NCBI GenBank assembly: GCA_024220505.1
Contig: JAKZZE010000008.1
Span: 1,922,001-1,986,000 of the forward strand
DNA: 64,000 bases
Source: Rhizopus arrhizus
Taxonomy: Eukaryota; Mucoromycota; Mucoromycetes; Mucorales; Rhizopodaceae
Direction: 5' to 3'
In this document: one piece after another, positions 34,569-45,300 of the stretch
Numbering within the stretch: the stretch's first letter is position 1
How the letters are laid out: each line of letters starts with the position of its first letter
The notes under the pieces: model-generated
What the model saw: only the letters and a program-made list of their open reading frames with translations
Told to the model about the DNA's origin: nothing
Database searches by the model: none
Program-made: the position numbers and the translations under genes

Positions 34569-34733
34569 TTAAAACAACCAACCAAAATAATTAAATACCA
34601 AAGAATATAAAATTTAAACAAAAAAACTTTTTTTTTTTGTAAGTAAAGATCTGGATTATCCTTCCCCCCTTTTTTTTTTTTTTTCTTTTATTAATTCAAC
34701 TTTTGATATATATATATTAACATTTTTTTTTTT
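34569..34733 (-). other. 165-bp AT-rich gap between RNase H and integrase
   Basis: Contains an A run followed by GGGGGGAAGG on the minus strand (about 34664-34680), which looks like an internal polypurine tract. Stops occur in all three frames. It could be a central priming site, an unusual intron or an inserted low-complexity stretch. Confidence 0.6.
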
Positions 34734-37700
34734 TTATAACAGTTCATTTTCATCAATTTTCATAGCACCACTTAATTTTTCAACAAAATCGTCTGATTGC
34801 ACCTCCGCAGTACACTCATCTAGGACCATTCGAGACAACACATCAGCAGGATTTATCACGCCAGCACGATATCTTATCTCAAAATCATAATCTAACAAAC
34901 AAGCTGCCCATCTTGACAATTTAGGTGTTAACCGAGTTGGCCTGAAGATATACACCAAGCTGGAATGATCCGTGATCAATATGAAGTGTCTTCCCTTGAG
35001 GTAATGTTTGTAATGCGTGACTCCCCATACTACTGCTAATGCCTCCAAATGTGTTATAGCATAATTGCATTCACTACCGCGCAAACCACGAGAAGCATAC
35101 GATATTACCCTTTCATTCTCCATAGTAGCAGCATCATCCACTTGTGACAGCACCGCACCCAAGCCTTTACCACTAGCATCCACTGACAACACTTGCACCT
35201 TCTGTCTATCAGGATAAACCAAAATCGGCGCTCTTGTCAACGCCATCAAGAAATAGTCAAAAGCCTCTTGCTGTTCCTCACCCCACGAGAAACCAACCTT
35301 CTTCTTTGTCAACCTTGTTAGGGGTTCTGCCACCGAAGCATAATTTGGCACGTACTTGCGGTAATAGCCGGTAAGCCCCAAAAAGGAACGCACTTCATCC
35401 ACATTGGCAGGAACGTTAAACTTCTTCACCTTGTTTATATTGTGATCACTAGGTAAGACACCATCTCCAGTAATCAAATGACCAAGGTATTCTACCTGTG
35501 AATCACCAAAACGGCACTTCTTTCGCTTCAATCTTAGATTCACTTCTTGACAAGCTTCCATTAACAAGGACAAATGCACCTTATGATCTTCCATATTCTT
35601 TGAGTACACTAAGATATCATCAAGAAAGATCAAAATAAAGTCACCAACATACTTCGACAGCACCGAGTTCATCATACGTTGATATTGACTACAACCCGTC
35701 GTGATTCCAAATGGCAAAACATTAAAGGAAAAGGTACCCTTTTTGGTCACAAAACCGGTACGCTCAGCATGTTCAGGATTAAGAGGCAACTGATGATAAC
35801 CCGAGGTGCAATCCAAAGTGGAAAAGACAGTAGCACCACCTACTGCATCTAGCAAATCGTCGATGTGTGGCAAAGGGTAAGCATCTTGCTTGATCATCTT
35901 GTTAAGTCTCCTGTAATCGATGACTAATCGAAGAGTACCATCTTTCTTAGGAATGAAGAAACAGGGACTAGTCCATAAACCATTCGAAGGCTTGATGATA
36001 TCCAAATCAAGCAATTCCTTTAAGTACGCATCCAATGCTTCTTCTTCTTGCCACGACATTCTGAAAGGTTTACTTCTGATTGGAGTAGCACCAGGTACTA
36101 ATGGGACATCCATCACATAGTTCTTGACGCGGCCCAAACCAGAGACTTCCGAAAAACAATCCTTGTACCGGTCAATCACCTCAACCAGTTCTTCAGGTAC
36201 TCCCATTGTTATATTGTCGGCGTTAAACTTAATTTCTTCTTTAATAGGTTCCCCTACAGGCATCAGGTCTTCTTCGTAATTATCACAATGATGTTGACTA
36301 GCATCCACCATGTACACCTGTCTGTTGGAACCCATCGTAGCCGTCGTTGATACATTCGAATCCACTACAGGAAGAACCATACCACCACCAGACATAGATG
36401 CAACTGGAATAGGTAGATGTGTAGTATATGCTTGCAACTTGACCATTCCTGAGGTAGTAGGAATCTTGACACATGAATTCACCACATCGATTTCTATCCC
36501 ATAAGCTTGGAACCACGGTATACCCAGCAAGCAGAGATTGTCATTACCAGTAGGCTGAACACACATGTGCTCTGGACGTAACTTACCCGCAATACGAATA
36601 GGCACATCCATGACGATAGGACTGCTAGGTCCCTTCTTGTTGTCAAACCCAGTAAGCGGCAAAGTGTCACCATTTGGTACCAAACCAAGAGAATCCACTA
36701 GACCCTTCCCAATGACACTTACACTAGCACCAGTGTCAAACACCACTTCTACTGGTTTGTCATTTATCATGATCGCACCACGTAAAGGAGAGCTGACCTT
36801 CATTCTTTGTAGATTATATGGATAACAGTACACAGATACACCATCATCCACATCAGAACTTATTGAAGCTTGATCATCTTCGCTAGCATCATCTTCGAAA
36901 TACATAGAGGACAAGTCAGTGGACACTTCATCAGATAGAGAGCTCTCCGTCTCCCAGTCTTGATCGACCACATTGACTACAGCCGGATTGGTAGCACTCC
37001 CAGCCTCTTCTATCCTGCCAGCAGTGATTCCTTGATCTACTTCCATAGTCTCAACTGGCTTTCTTAATTTGCGCTTGTTTTCTCGCAAGAAACGGATACC
37101 ATCCACCATGTCCTTTTGAGCTTTGGCATCCAAGGCTATCAATTCTGTCGCAGTGATATCCGCCTTACACTGATCGAGAATATCCCATATAGTTCGCCCC
37201 TTCCTTAGTTTTACCGGTAATCGTCTTGCTTTCTTACGAGGAGCCCTCTTCTTAACCGGTTTGTTAGGTATCTGGCCACCTTGAGCTACTTCTTGGATAT
37301 GACCATTATTTGTCATCGTACCACTCATAGCAGGCACCCAGTTTCCATTCTGTCCGATATACCCCGGAGGAGCAACAACACCTTGCAACACGCCACTATT
37401 AGGCATGACAGTACCTCCTAATGTACCTGATGGCCCCGGTGCACCCATAGAATTGTCAGCAGAGAAATTTCCTTGAGCACCGCCAAAAACACCGCTGGGC
37501 GGAAATGGACCCACCAAATTTCCAGGCCCTACTTCACCCGTATGGCCTCTTGTAACCACTCGTTTGGCCATCCTGTCTTGACCAGCCGCAATATTTGGAG
37601 GACCATCTGCCCTGCGCTTCACGTAGACCTCGCCTGCTCCACCAACAACGTCTTCACGCACCGTGTCTACCAACTTGATTTCGCCTTGTTCATTTGATAA

Positions 37701-37762
37701 CGATAGAGGATTTGTAATTTTAGTACGAACATCAGTAACCTCCTCTACTGATGTTCTAACCC
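34734..37762 (-). CDS. Pol: protease, reverse transcriptase, RNase H
   Basis: Entered by -1 frameshifting from Gag (slippery site at 37763..37769); the first ATG is at 37673. After a Gly/Pro-rich and basic linker comes the protease (VEVVFDTGASVSVIG). RT follows: DIIKPSNGLWTSPCFFIPKK, RLVIDYRRLNKMIKQDAYPL, FSTLDCTSGYHQLPLN, and the catalytic FLDDILVYS. RNase H has VLSVDASGKGLGAVLSQ, HLEALAVVWGV and LITDHSSLVYI, with the expected acidic residues present. The frame ends at 34734 after MKIDENELL. No internal stops over more than 980 codons, consistent with a recent insertion. Confidence 0.9.
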
Positions 37763-38656
37763 TTTTCCCGAAATGGGAGTCAAGTTTGATCCAGATGCAG
37801 GCGAAGACCTATCACCTTCTTTGTTACCTTGACGAGCCAAAAACTTAGGACAATCGTACTTCTTGTGTCCTTCTTCCTCACAAAAGAAGCAGACCAAACC
37901 ACGACGAGGCTTCACGCTAGGAGCTACTTTTTCTTGACTCACCCCATCGTTAGCACGCACCAAGTTGATTGTCAGTTTTTCCAACTTATCAGCCAAGGAA
38001 AACATTGTAGACATAGCAGAACTTAAATCATCACGACCATAACCACCAGTACTGCCAGTAGAGAATGTATCCTTCTCTTGAAAAGCCGACACAGAGGGAC
38101 CAGGTCTAGCACCATACCTTCGGATGCTGCGCTCAACTTGCTTAGCGCGTGTCCTTGCATCCTTCAACGTAGGTGGCATGATGTCTTTTACCACTTCAAA
38201 TGCTATCTTCGGATCTATAGCATCCAGAAACATACTAACTTGGATATCATCATTTTTGTTCCCAAGCAAATCAAAAAGTTCTTGCATACGAAAAGCAACA
38301 TCGTCGATAGAATCATTAGGGCCTTGTCTCAACGTCTGTAACTGACGCCACCAACTTCCTTCTCTGTCTGCTAAATATTGATCTTTGAATGCCTCTTCGA
38401 ATGACTTCCAATTAGTAGCCTTTTTTCCAACAACTTTCCACCAAGTTGCAGCCTTGTCTACCAAATGATCACCGGCAACAAACAATATTTCTTCATCAGA
38501 CATACGAGTAGCAGTTTGCAGACGAGCCATACGATCTAACCAGGTGGTAGCTTCTTCATAATCATTACCACCAGCAAAGCACTTTGGTTCATTCAGATAA
38601 CGTAACATTCCTTTATCGAGAGAGCTTGGACTTTTATTATTAACACTTGTAGACAT
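37745..38656 (-). CDS. Gag of the young gypsy element, 303 aa
   Basis: Starts MSTSVNNKSPSSLDKGML, 53 nt downstream of the 5' LTR. It has a retrotransposon-gag domain (AATWWKVVGKKATNWKSFEEA, EGSWWRQLQTLRQ) and near the C-terminus a CCHC zinc knuckle (CFFCEEEGHKKYDC). It overlaps the pol frame: the Gag stop at 37745 comes 15 nt after a GGGAAAA heptamer. Gag assembles the particle and binds the genomic RNA. Intact. Confidence 0.92.
   Translation of the reverse strand: MSTSVNNKSPSSLDKGMLRYLNEPKCFAGGNDYEEATTWLDRMARLQTATRMSDEEILFVAGDHLVDKAATWWKVVGKKATNWKSFEEAFKDQYLADREGSWWRQLQTLRQGPNDSIDDVAFRMQELFDLLGNKNDDIQVSMFLDAIDPKIAFEVVKDIMPPTLKDARTRAKQVERSIRRYGARPGPSVSAFQEKDTFSTGSTGGYGRDDLSSAMSTMFSLADKLEKLTINLVRANDGVSQEKVAPSVKPRRGLVCFFCEEEGHKKYDCPKFLARQGNKEGDRSSPASGSNLTPISGKGLEHQ
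37763..37769 (-). promoter_or_regulatory. Candidate -1 ribosomal frameshift site GGGAAAA
   Basis: Gag reads TCG GGA AAA GGG, so the heptamer is in the X XXY YYZ register. A -1 slip gives AGG GTT AGA ACA, which is the open pol frame. It lies 15 nt before the Gag TAG. I did not identify a downstream stimulatory structure. Confidence 0.65.
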
Positions 38657-38690
38657 CTATAAACTTGAATATCCTTTTAATACACTTTAT

Positions 38691-38706
38691 CTGGTAGGCC
38701 GGACCA
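38691..38706 (-). promoter_or_regulatory. Candidate tRNA primer-binding site
   Basis: On the minus strand TGGTCCGGCCTACCAG begins two nucleotides after the end of the 5' LTR. TGG pairs with the CCA end of a tRNA. I cannot name the tRNA. Confidence 0.6.
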
Positions 38707-38708
38707 CT

Positions 38709-39190
38709 TGATATATGCTTTTCCCCTGATTATGCTTTACCTTGAATAGCTTGAAATTTAAAACAGTAACCAGGAAAAAGAGAACTAGTATTGACTTTAA
38801 AGGCGTAAAGTAAGTGTAAAAAAAATAAAAAAAAAAATAAAGAGAAGACTGTATATTGTTTATTCAATAAAACTTGTAATCCTTTTATACTTTTCATTGG
38901 CTGCTAGCCACTCCGTTATACTTCTACAATTTAAATGGGACCATCATTATTATTCAAAAAAAATACATAAGGCCACCATTACATCTTGAATATCGATTGA
39001 TCAGGCATTAGGATAAGGACCCTTTTGAGAACCCTTAATTTCCGCCTTCATTTCAGTCTCAGCACGACCAGCACTCAGGGTCAAATAACTGTCCGACCCA
39101 TACCCAAGTCTATTCCGGTCTACGTCACCCGGACCCATCGGTGTTTCATTTGAGAAAAAGAGGCGGCCCTGGCGAACATAGCACATATCA
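38709..39190 (-). repeat. 5' LTR of the young Ty3/gypsy element
   Basis: Same 482 bp and ends as the LTR at 32693..33174. It carries an untranslated copy of the last pol codons (39001..39186), preceded directly by flanking DNA and tRNA-Asn. Confidence 0.92.
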
Positions 39191-39200
39191 CACCCATCTA

Positions 39201-39274
39201 GCTCTTATGGCGCAATTGGCTAGCGCGTCTGACTGTTAATCAGGAGGTTGGTGGTTCGAGCCCACCTAGGAGCG
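39201..39274 (+). tRNA. tRNA-Asn (GTT)
   Basis: Acceptor stem GCTCTTA/TAGGAGC pairs fully with one G-U. The A box is TGGCGCAATTGGC, the anticodon loop CTGTTAA reads GTT, and the T arm/B box is GGTTCGAGCCC. The discriminator is G at 39274. No intron and no encoded CCA. A T5 run at about 39291 can act as Pol III terminator. The young gypsy element ends 10 bp upstream. Confidence 0.95.
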
Positions 39275-41443
39275 ACGTTACGTTCTGTAATTTTTGCTTT
39301 CTACTCTCTCGAAAATAGAAATTTTGTTGTCGTGTCTGATCACGTTGTCATGTCTTTTATTTTCTAAATTTGGCAATGTTACAATTCGTTCCTTATCAAG
39401 ACTTTTGTACTGTAACACGCACGATGGGAAAACCTTAAAAAATTGTACCACAAGAATTGAATGAATACAGACAACTGTATGAATACAGACAGTGTCTGAA
39501 TTCAGATGGCTATGTAGATTCATACAAAAATTTTTTCACACTAAAAGCCAAAAACAGCAGATAATCAGAAAACTCAAAAAACATATAAATACCTCGACAT
39601 TTTAACAGAAATCAAGACTTACTTACTTACTTACTTACTTTTAACTTACCTTAACTACTTTACTTTTTGATTATTTTAATAAATATCATACAAAGTAAAT
39701 CTTTTTTGTTTTTCTTTTATTTTACTTAACATCAAGAACAAGAAGTCCCTTGAAGTATATACACTTCATTGTAAATCCTTTTTATTTTATTTTATCTTTA
39801 TTTTACCTTTTTATTTTTACTTTACTCAAAACAGTCTGATCTACTTAACAAGATCTGGTGGTCACTTAACCCAAGCAACTCTTATTCAAATCATTACTCT
39901 TTTTGAAATCAAATCCTACCTAAACCTTTGATCTTACATCAAGACTCTCTTAAATCAAACCTATTTAACACTATATAAACCATATAAACTCCAATCTCAC
40001 AGTACGAGTTACTGAAGATGACTCATGAAGTAGACAACAATGAACTTTCATCATGACTCACAAAATATAACTATTACTGTAAATAATTCACTTTGTAAAA
40101 TAATATAAATACTCTTAGAATTTTAATATCAATAAAGATCATCTAATTACCAAATAATCTAAAGTCTTATTTCCATATATTAAAAGTAAAGTACAAGAAC
40201 AAGCACGACAACGTTGTAACACTGTAAAGATACAGACTTTGATTTTTGACCCGAAGGTACTGTAGCTTTGTTGCCATCACCGTCCGGTTATCCTTACACT
40301 ACTTCCAAAAGAGGTTTAGCCAGAAATTAGCTTTTATTGATTTACTTTTACAACAGCAAATGTTAACAAAAAAAATAGAACACGTGAGAAAAACCAAAAA
40401 CATGAAAAGATATAAAATACTCCCCTTTTTCAACTTTACTTTTGACTTACTTAACTTCCCTCATATATTTTATCAAATAAATATCAAGTTCCCTTTTTAT
40501 AAAAACCTCTGAATTATTCATATCGAGCACGAACAAGTCCCTTGAAGCCAATATATCTTCATTGTAATCCCTTTTTATTTTATTCTTTTACTTTTAATTT
40601 TTACTCTATCAAACTCAAGTCTGATCTGCTTAACAAGATCTGGTGGTCACTCTTACAAGAACCGAAATCAATTCTACTTAGTCAAGAATTACCTTTATTC
40701 CAATCAAACGCGCTTATATTTTATCTATCTCAATTACTCAAACTCCGTGAACGCGAACTTTTACAGTACATAAAAATTAATGCAAGATTGAAAATTGAAA
40801 GGTGCATTAAAATCAAGGCATGCTTTAAATTTAAAGCATATTAAAAATTCATAAAAACTATAAAAACAGTTATTTTATTTACTTCTGACAGACTTCACTA
40901 CTTTTATTCTTAAATAAAGATCATTAAAAGCAAATCTCTTTTATTATTATTATTTTACTAAATATCAAGAATAAGTCAAGTCCCTTGAAGCCAAATATCT
41001 TCATTGTAACTCTATTAAATCTCACATTAAGCTATTATTATCTTTACATCAAGACTGATCTACTTTAAAACAAGATCTGGTGGTCACTCCTATCAAGAAA
41101 ATACCCAAATATAACCTTACTTTATATTCAAAATCACTCTAAACTCTCAATAAATACACAAGGCCTAAATAGAAAACAAGCTATTACAACACAATGTGAC
41201 GCAGTTGGTGTAACTTTTGCGGAATAAGGGACTCAGTCCCTGAAGATAAACAAAAAAGTTCAAAAATAGAAAAACACAAAAAAATCACAACCCTATAAAT
41301 ATCCCTTTATCCTTTCACTTTTGAAAGACTTACTTACTTTTGATATAACTTACTTTTTACTTACTTTTGACATATTTTACTTTAACATAAATAAAAAGAA
41401 TATCTTCAAGGATCTACATTTAAAATCTTTCTGATCCCTTACA
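39275..41443 (+). repeat. Tandem LTR-like repeat units 1-3 and part of 4
   Basis: Each unit has a TATA-like ATATAAATA, a CTTACTTACTT-type run, AATAAATATC, then AAGTCCCTTGAAG, and about 100 bp later AAGATCTGGTGGTCACT. The last motif ends at about 39866, 40651 and 41088. Units are about 440-790 bp, diverged, and without coding sequence. TGGTGGTCAC resembles a primer-binding site, so these may be LTR-plus-leader fragments. Confidence 0.65.
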
Positions 41444-41668
41444 TACAGTGGCCGTCAAAATTGGTCGCATGTTTTCATATTTTGCCTATACAATTAACGG
41501 ACTACTTCATTTCTAAGCTTATAGCAATGTAGTATACACCATTCGAAAGAGCAAACTCTGAGTAACATTATGGTAGTACAAGTATTGCAGTAGAGCCAGT
41601 GTATCGGTAATAACTGGCCCTCAAAGTCCGACGGTACATGCGACCAATTTTGACGGTGTTTATAAGTA

Positions 41669-43294
41669 CAGTGGGTGAAAAAACTCTAAAAACGTCAGAC
41701 ATTTTTTCTGTTTTTAGCCTCTGTGAGCATGTATAGTGACTTAGATGATGCAGCAACTTTATGACATGCTTGTTTGACTTTCTGTTACATCTCATGGAAG
41801 TTTTAATCTCAGAATACTATTTAACAGTCCGCAAAAGCGATGGAAGTGTTGTAGGTTTATTTTTAGAGTTTTTTCCTTTTACTTTTATTATGTTATAGAT
41901 GACTTAGTACTTCGTAGATCCACCATTGGCATCGATTACTTCCTTAATACGCACAGGCATAGTGTCAATATACCTTCTGCAAACTTCTTTGTCAAAGGAG
42001 TTCCATTCCTTTTCAACTCTTTCCCACAATTCATGAACACCTTTGGCTTTCTTGTCATATAACGATAGCTTCAACTTCAAATGATGCCAAAGATGGTCAA
42101 TAGGGTTAAGATCAGGACTTTGAGCTGGCCAGTCATCAATATAGCTCATTCTATTAGCGTTTAGCCATTGGATGACTGACTTGGAACGATACTTTGGATC
42201 TCTATGGTGCTGAAAGTATGCTGTAGACCAATCCATATCATAGTATTCCATTGTTTTCCGAAGTGTTGTGTCCAATATTTGCTGGTAAAGATCCAAGTTC
42301 ATAGTTCCATCGTATATTTAACAGGCGTACGCAGGCCCCTCATAGGTCATGCACCCCCACATCATTAAACTACCGCCTCCATGCTTGACTGTTACGTCGA
42401 TATGGTGAGGCTTAAGAGGGTCCCCTGGTCTTGACCAATAATACTTGCATCCGTCAGAGCCCCAAATGTTGACTTTTGTTTCATCAGAGAACACTACACG
42501 TCGCCAGTCATCTGTAGTCCAGTTTTGGTACTTCTTGGCCCATGCTAGCCGTCTCTTCATGTGTTTTGTAGTTAATAAAGGCTTTTTGACCTTAATCGCA
42601 GAAAAGAAGTTCATCGATTTCAATACGTTTATAGCGGTTTTGTATGATATGGAATACCCCAGCTCCATGAGTTTGTCATGTACTTCCCTCGCAGTCTTGA
42701 GTTGACCTTGTACAACCTGAAGTTTGATGAATCTCTTCGTCTGAGTGGACACAACCATCGGTCTACCACCAAGTCCACGCTGTCGGTTAGGGAAAAACTT
42801 GTTCGCATAGTTATTAACTGTTGCATACGTAATCCCAAAGCGGTTTGCAACATCCATAGAGTCTTTTCCGGCAAGTAGAGCGGACTTTATATCGTTTTTG
42901 ATGTCAGCTGGTAGAGATTTAGGCATGATTGAAGTGTTGAGGAAATTTAAAAAATTAAATGGAAAAATTTTAAGAAAAAGAGAAAAATGACTTTATTTAT
43001 ACTTTTGGAGTCTTTATAACTCATAATATGTCAATGAAAGTCCGCAAAATCTGTCTGTCGGTCCGTGTATCCGACATTTATGGAAGTGAAAAAACTCTAA
43101 AAATAAACCAGTCTTCTTTTAGCAGTTGGTTTCGGATCAATATTTATCATCGGAGATTGAAATTATAGAATACAATATGTTACTATTAGTGCTACATATA
43201 TGCAAAATTTCACGGTGATACACTAATTTGGTAAAACAGAACAACCAAAAACGCTAATAATATCATAACGTTTTTAGAGTTTTTTCACCCATTG
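41669..43294 (-). mobile_element. Tc1-like element M6 (1626 bp), nested in M5
   Basis: TA on both sides. Ends CAGTGGGTGAAAAAACTCTA and the complement TAGAGTTTTTTCACCCATTG. A second inverted copy of the core lies about 200 bp inside each end (about 41855..41885 and 43083..43108). Inserted in the transposase gene of M5. Confidence 0.88.
41904..42926 (-). pseudogene. Tc1 transposase of M6, one stop and lost catalytic residues
   Basis: Starts MPKSLPADIKNDIKSALLAG with an HTH and a GGRPMVVS linker. The first catalytic block is RVVFSDETKVNIWG. An in-frame TAA at about 42318 separates AYAC from IYDGTMNLDLY. The second catalytic block reads AYFQHHRDPKY where the family has QQDNDPKH, so the Asp is lost. 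The last reads PDLNPIDHLW, with Asp instead of Glu. Spacing is 35 residues. The enzyme would be inactive even without the stop. Confidence 0.85.
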
Positions 43295-44160
43295 TAGCTA
43301 TGAAATAGCTCTCTCTTTAAATGTGCCCACATATGCTCTATGGGATTTAGGTCTGGGGACTGAGGAGGCCATTCCAATGCTTCGAAAGGCTGCTGGTCAA
43401 TCCATTCTTTCACCACCTTCGATGTATGCTTCGGATCATTATCCTGCTGAAACACTATTTTGGAAGAATCCAAGCCATAACTTTCCATTGTCTTCAGTAA
43501 GTCATCTTTTAAGACCTCAAGATAGGCCTCGCTATTCATATGATGACCTACATCAACTATCCACCCAACACCTTCCCATGTAATGCAGCTCCAGACCATA
43601 ATATTGCCACCCCCATGCTTGACGGTTTGCTGTACATGTCGCGAGTTCAATTCCTCATTGGGTAGTTTCCATGTATAAGCCTTTCCGTCGGATGCAAAAC
43701 GATTTATTTTGGTCTCATCTGAGAATATGACCCGTTTCCAGTCGTCCACAGTCCAATGTTGGTGCGATTTGGCCCATTGAAGGCGTTTCATGATGTTTTG
43801 GCTTCGTAGCAATGGTTTTTGAGGCTTGACAAATGCTATAAAGCCAGCTTTTTTAAGGACGCGGCGTACGGTACTGTCACTTACAGATATTCCAAATTCT
43901 TCTTTTAGAGCTTTTTGGATCTCTACAGCATTATTTTTTCTTCCCAAGGTGACTAATCTCCGGATGTAGCTTACCATGCGTTGACTAATTAGAGATGGAC
44001 GACCACCTTCATCAACATTTCCACTCATCTTCAGAGATGAGCGGTACTTCTGAACAGTAGTACGACTAATACCAACTTGTTTTGCTATTTTGCTGTTTGA
44101 CTTCTTGGATCTTAGCAATGAGGAAATGCTGTTTACTTTGTCAGTTGAAATTGCGCTCAT
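43295..44160 (-). pseudogene. Tc1 transposase of M5, DD34E, C-terminus lost
   Basis: Likely start MSAISTDKVNSISSLLRS at about 44160. The HTH (SKIAKQVGISRTTVQKYR) and GGRPSLIS are followed by an intact catalytic core: RVIFSDETKINRF, IVFQQDNDPKHTSK and SPDLNPIEHMW, with 34 residues between second Asp and Glu. The frame is cut by the M6 insertion at FHSY. The expected remaining 45 or so residues are not found beyond M6, so insertion was accompanied by deletion. Confidence 0.8.
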
Positions 44161-44535
44161 GTCGAATCTGCAATGGTGTAATTTCTTAATGGGGTGTCGC
44201 AATGTAGCAATAAAACACTTACATGTAAACAATATTATAATAATAGAAGAAAGAGAAGAAAAAAATATAAAAATTTACAATTAAGTCACATTTTTGTGAC
44301 TATATTATGTCACTTGTCAACGCCGTCAAAATTGGTCGCATGTACCGTCGGAATTTGAGGGCCAGTTATTACCGATACACTGGCTCTACTGCAATACTTG
44401 TACTACCATAATGTTACTCAGAGTTTGCTCTTTCGAATGGTGTATACTACATTGCTATAAGCTTAGAAATGAAGTAGTCCGTTAATTGTATAGGCAAAAT
44501 ATGAAAACATGCGACCAATTTTGACGGCAACTGTA

Positions 44536-45300
44536 TATATCAAGTCAAGTCCTTTGAAGTCAAATTACCTCCATCGTATCAATTTTATATTCTCTTATCA
44601 AGAAAACTTTTATTACATTTTACTGTTTGATCTACAATACAAGATCTGGTGGTCACTTACTACAAGCAAACCAAATCTATCAACATGAACACAAGCTTTT
44701 AATCTCAAATTCTTTTATACTTTAAAAAAAAGTCAAATTACATCTAAACTCTTAAGGACATTTAACAAACGAAACAATACCTATCACAAGAAAAATTACA
44801 TTGTAACAAACAAGAATGAGACAGCGGAGTTTAAATCGTTGCAGTTTACAACAACTGCCTCTTATGTTATAACAACCATTTAAAATACCAAAAACAGAAC
44901 AAAATCATAAAATCCAAAAACATATAAATAACCCCAAATAATAATCTCAAAAAATACGACTTCACTTCACTTCACTTCTTAACTTCTTCACTTCTTATTT
45001 TATTTTTACTTTTTCTTTTAATCAAATAAATATTCTTTTAAAGAGGCAAACTATCTCTTATTTTATTTAAAAACAAGAACAAGAAGTCCCTTGAAGCTAT
45101 TATACTTCATTGTAAATCCCTTTTTTATTTTATTTTATCTTTTTATTTTTTTATTCTACCTCAATCAAAACAGTTTGATCTACTTTATAAGATCTGGTGG
45201 TCACTATAACAAGCGAATCAAGCCAAATCCAACTCATATAAAAGCAATTATTATATCAATTACAACTTAAATCTGTTTATTTAAACCTCAACTCAACACA
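44536..45300 (+). repeat. LTR-like repeat units 4 (end) and 5
   Basis: Continues unit 4 after M5 (AAGTCCTTTGAAG near 44547, GATCTGGTGGTCACT at 44643). Unit 5 is complete, with TATA-like CATATAAATAACC near 44920, AAGTCCCTTGAAG near 45089 and GATCTGGTGGTCACT at 45191. The stretch 44815..45290 has a close inverted copy at about 54360..54870. Confidence 0.65.

Larger units (their letters stand above)
32693..39190 (-). mobile_element. Young Ty3/gypsy LTR retrotransposon beside tRNA-Asn
   Basis: 6498 bp with two 482-bp LTRs that I read as identical. Flanking duplication CACC (32689..32692 and 39191..39194). Order on minus: LTR, primer-binding site, Gag, protease, RT, RNase H, a 165-bp AT-rich gap, integrase, LTR. 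Inserted 10 bp upstream of the tRNA-Asn gene, the location type known for yeast Ty3. Gag and both Pol parts have no internal stops. No chromodomain, so it belongs to a different lineage from the element at 6.7-12.6 kb. Confidence 0.92.
41446..44533 (-). mobile_element. Tc1-like element M5 with about 215-bp inverted ends
   Basis: TA on both sides (41444..41445, 44534..44535). Ends CAGTGGCCGTCAAAATTGGT and its near complement. The first about 215 bp and the last about 215 bp are inverted copies, and each contains a second inverted copy of the GTCAAAATTGGTCGCATG motif (IR/DR type). It is interrupted by M6 at 41669..43294, leaving about 1.46 kb of its own sequence. Inserted in unit 4 of the LTR-like array. 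Confidence 0.85.

Noticed and set aside
34740..37700. Several + strand frames opposite the gypsy pol
   Set aside because: Antisense shadows of a long intact coding region with clear domains.
39278..39523. 81-codon frame on minus next to tRNA-Asn
   Set aside because: No domain and it overlaps the LTR-like repeat unit.
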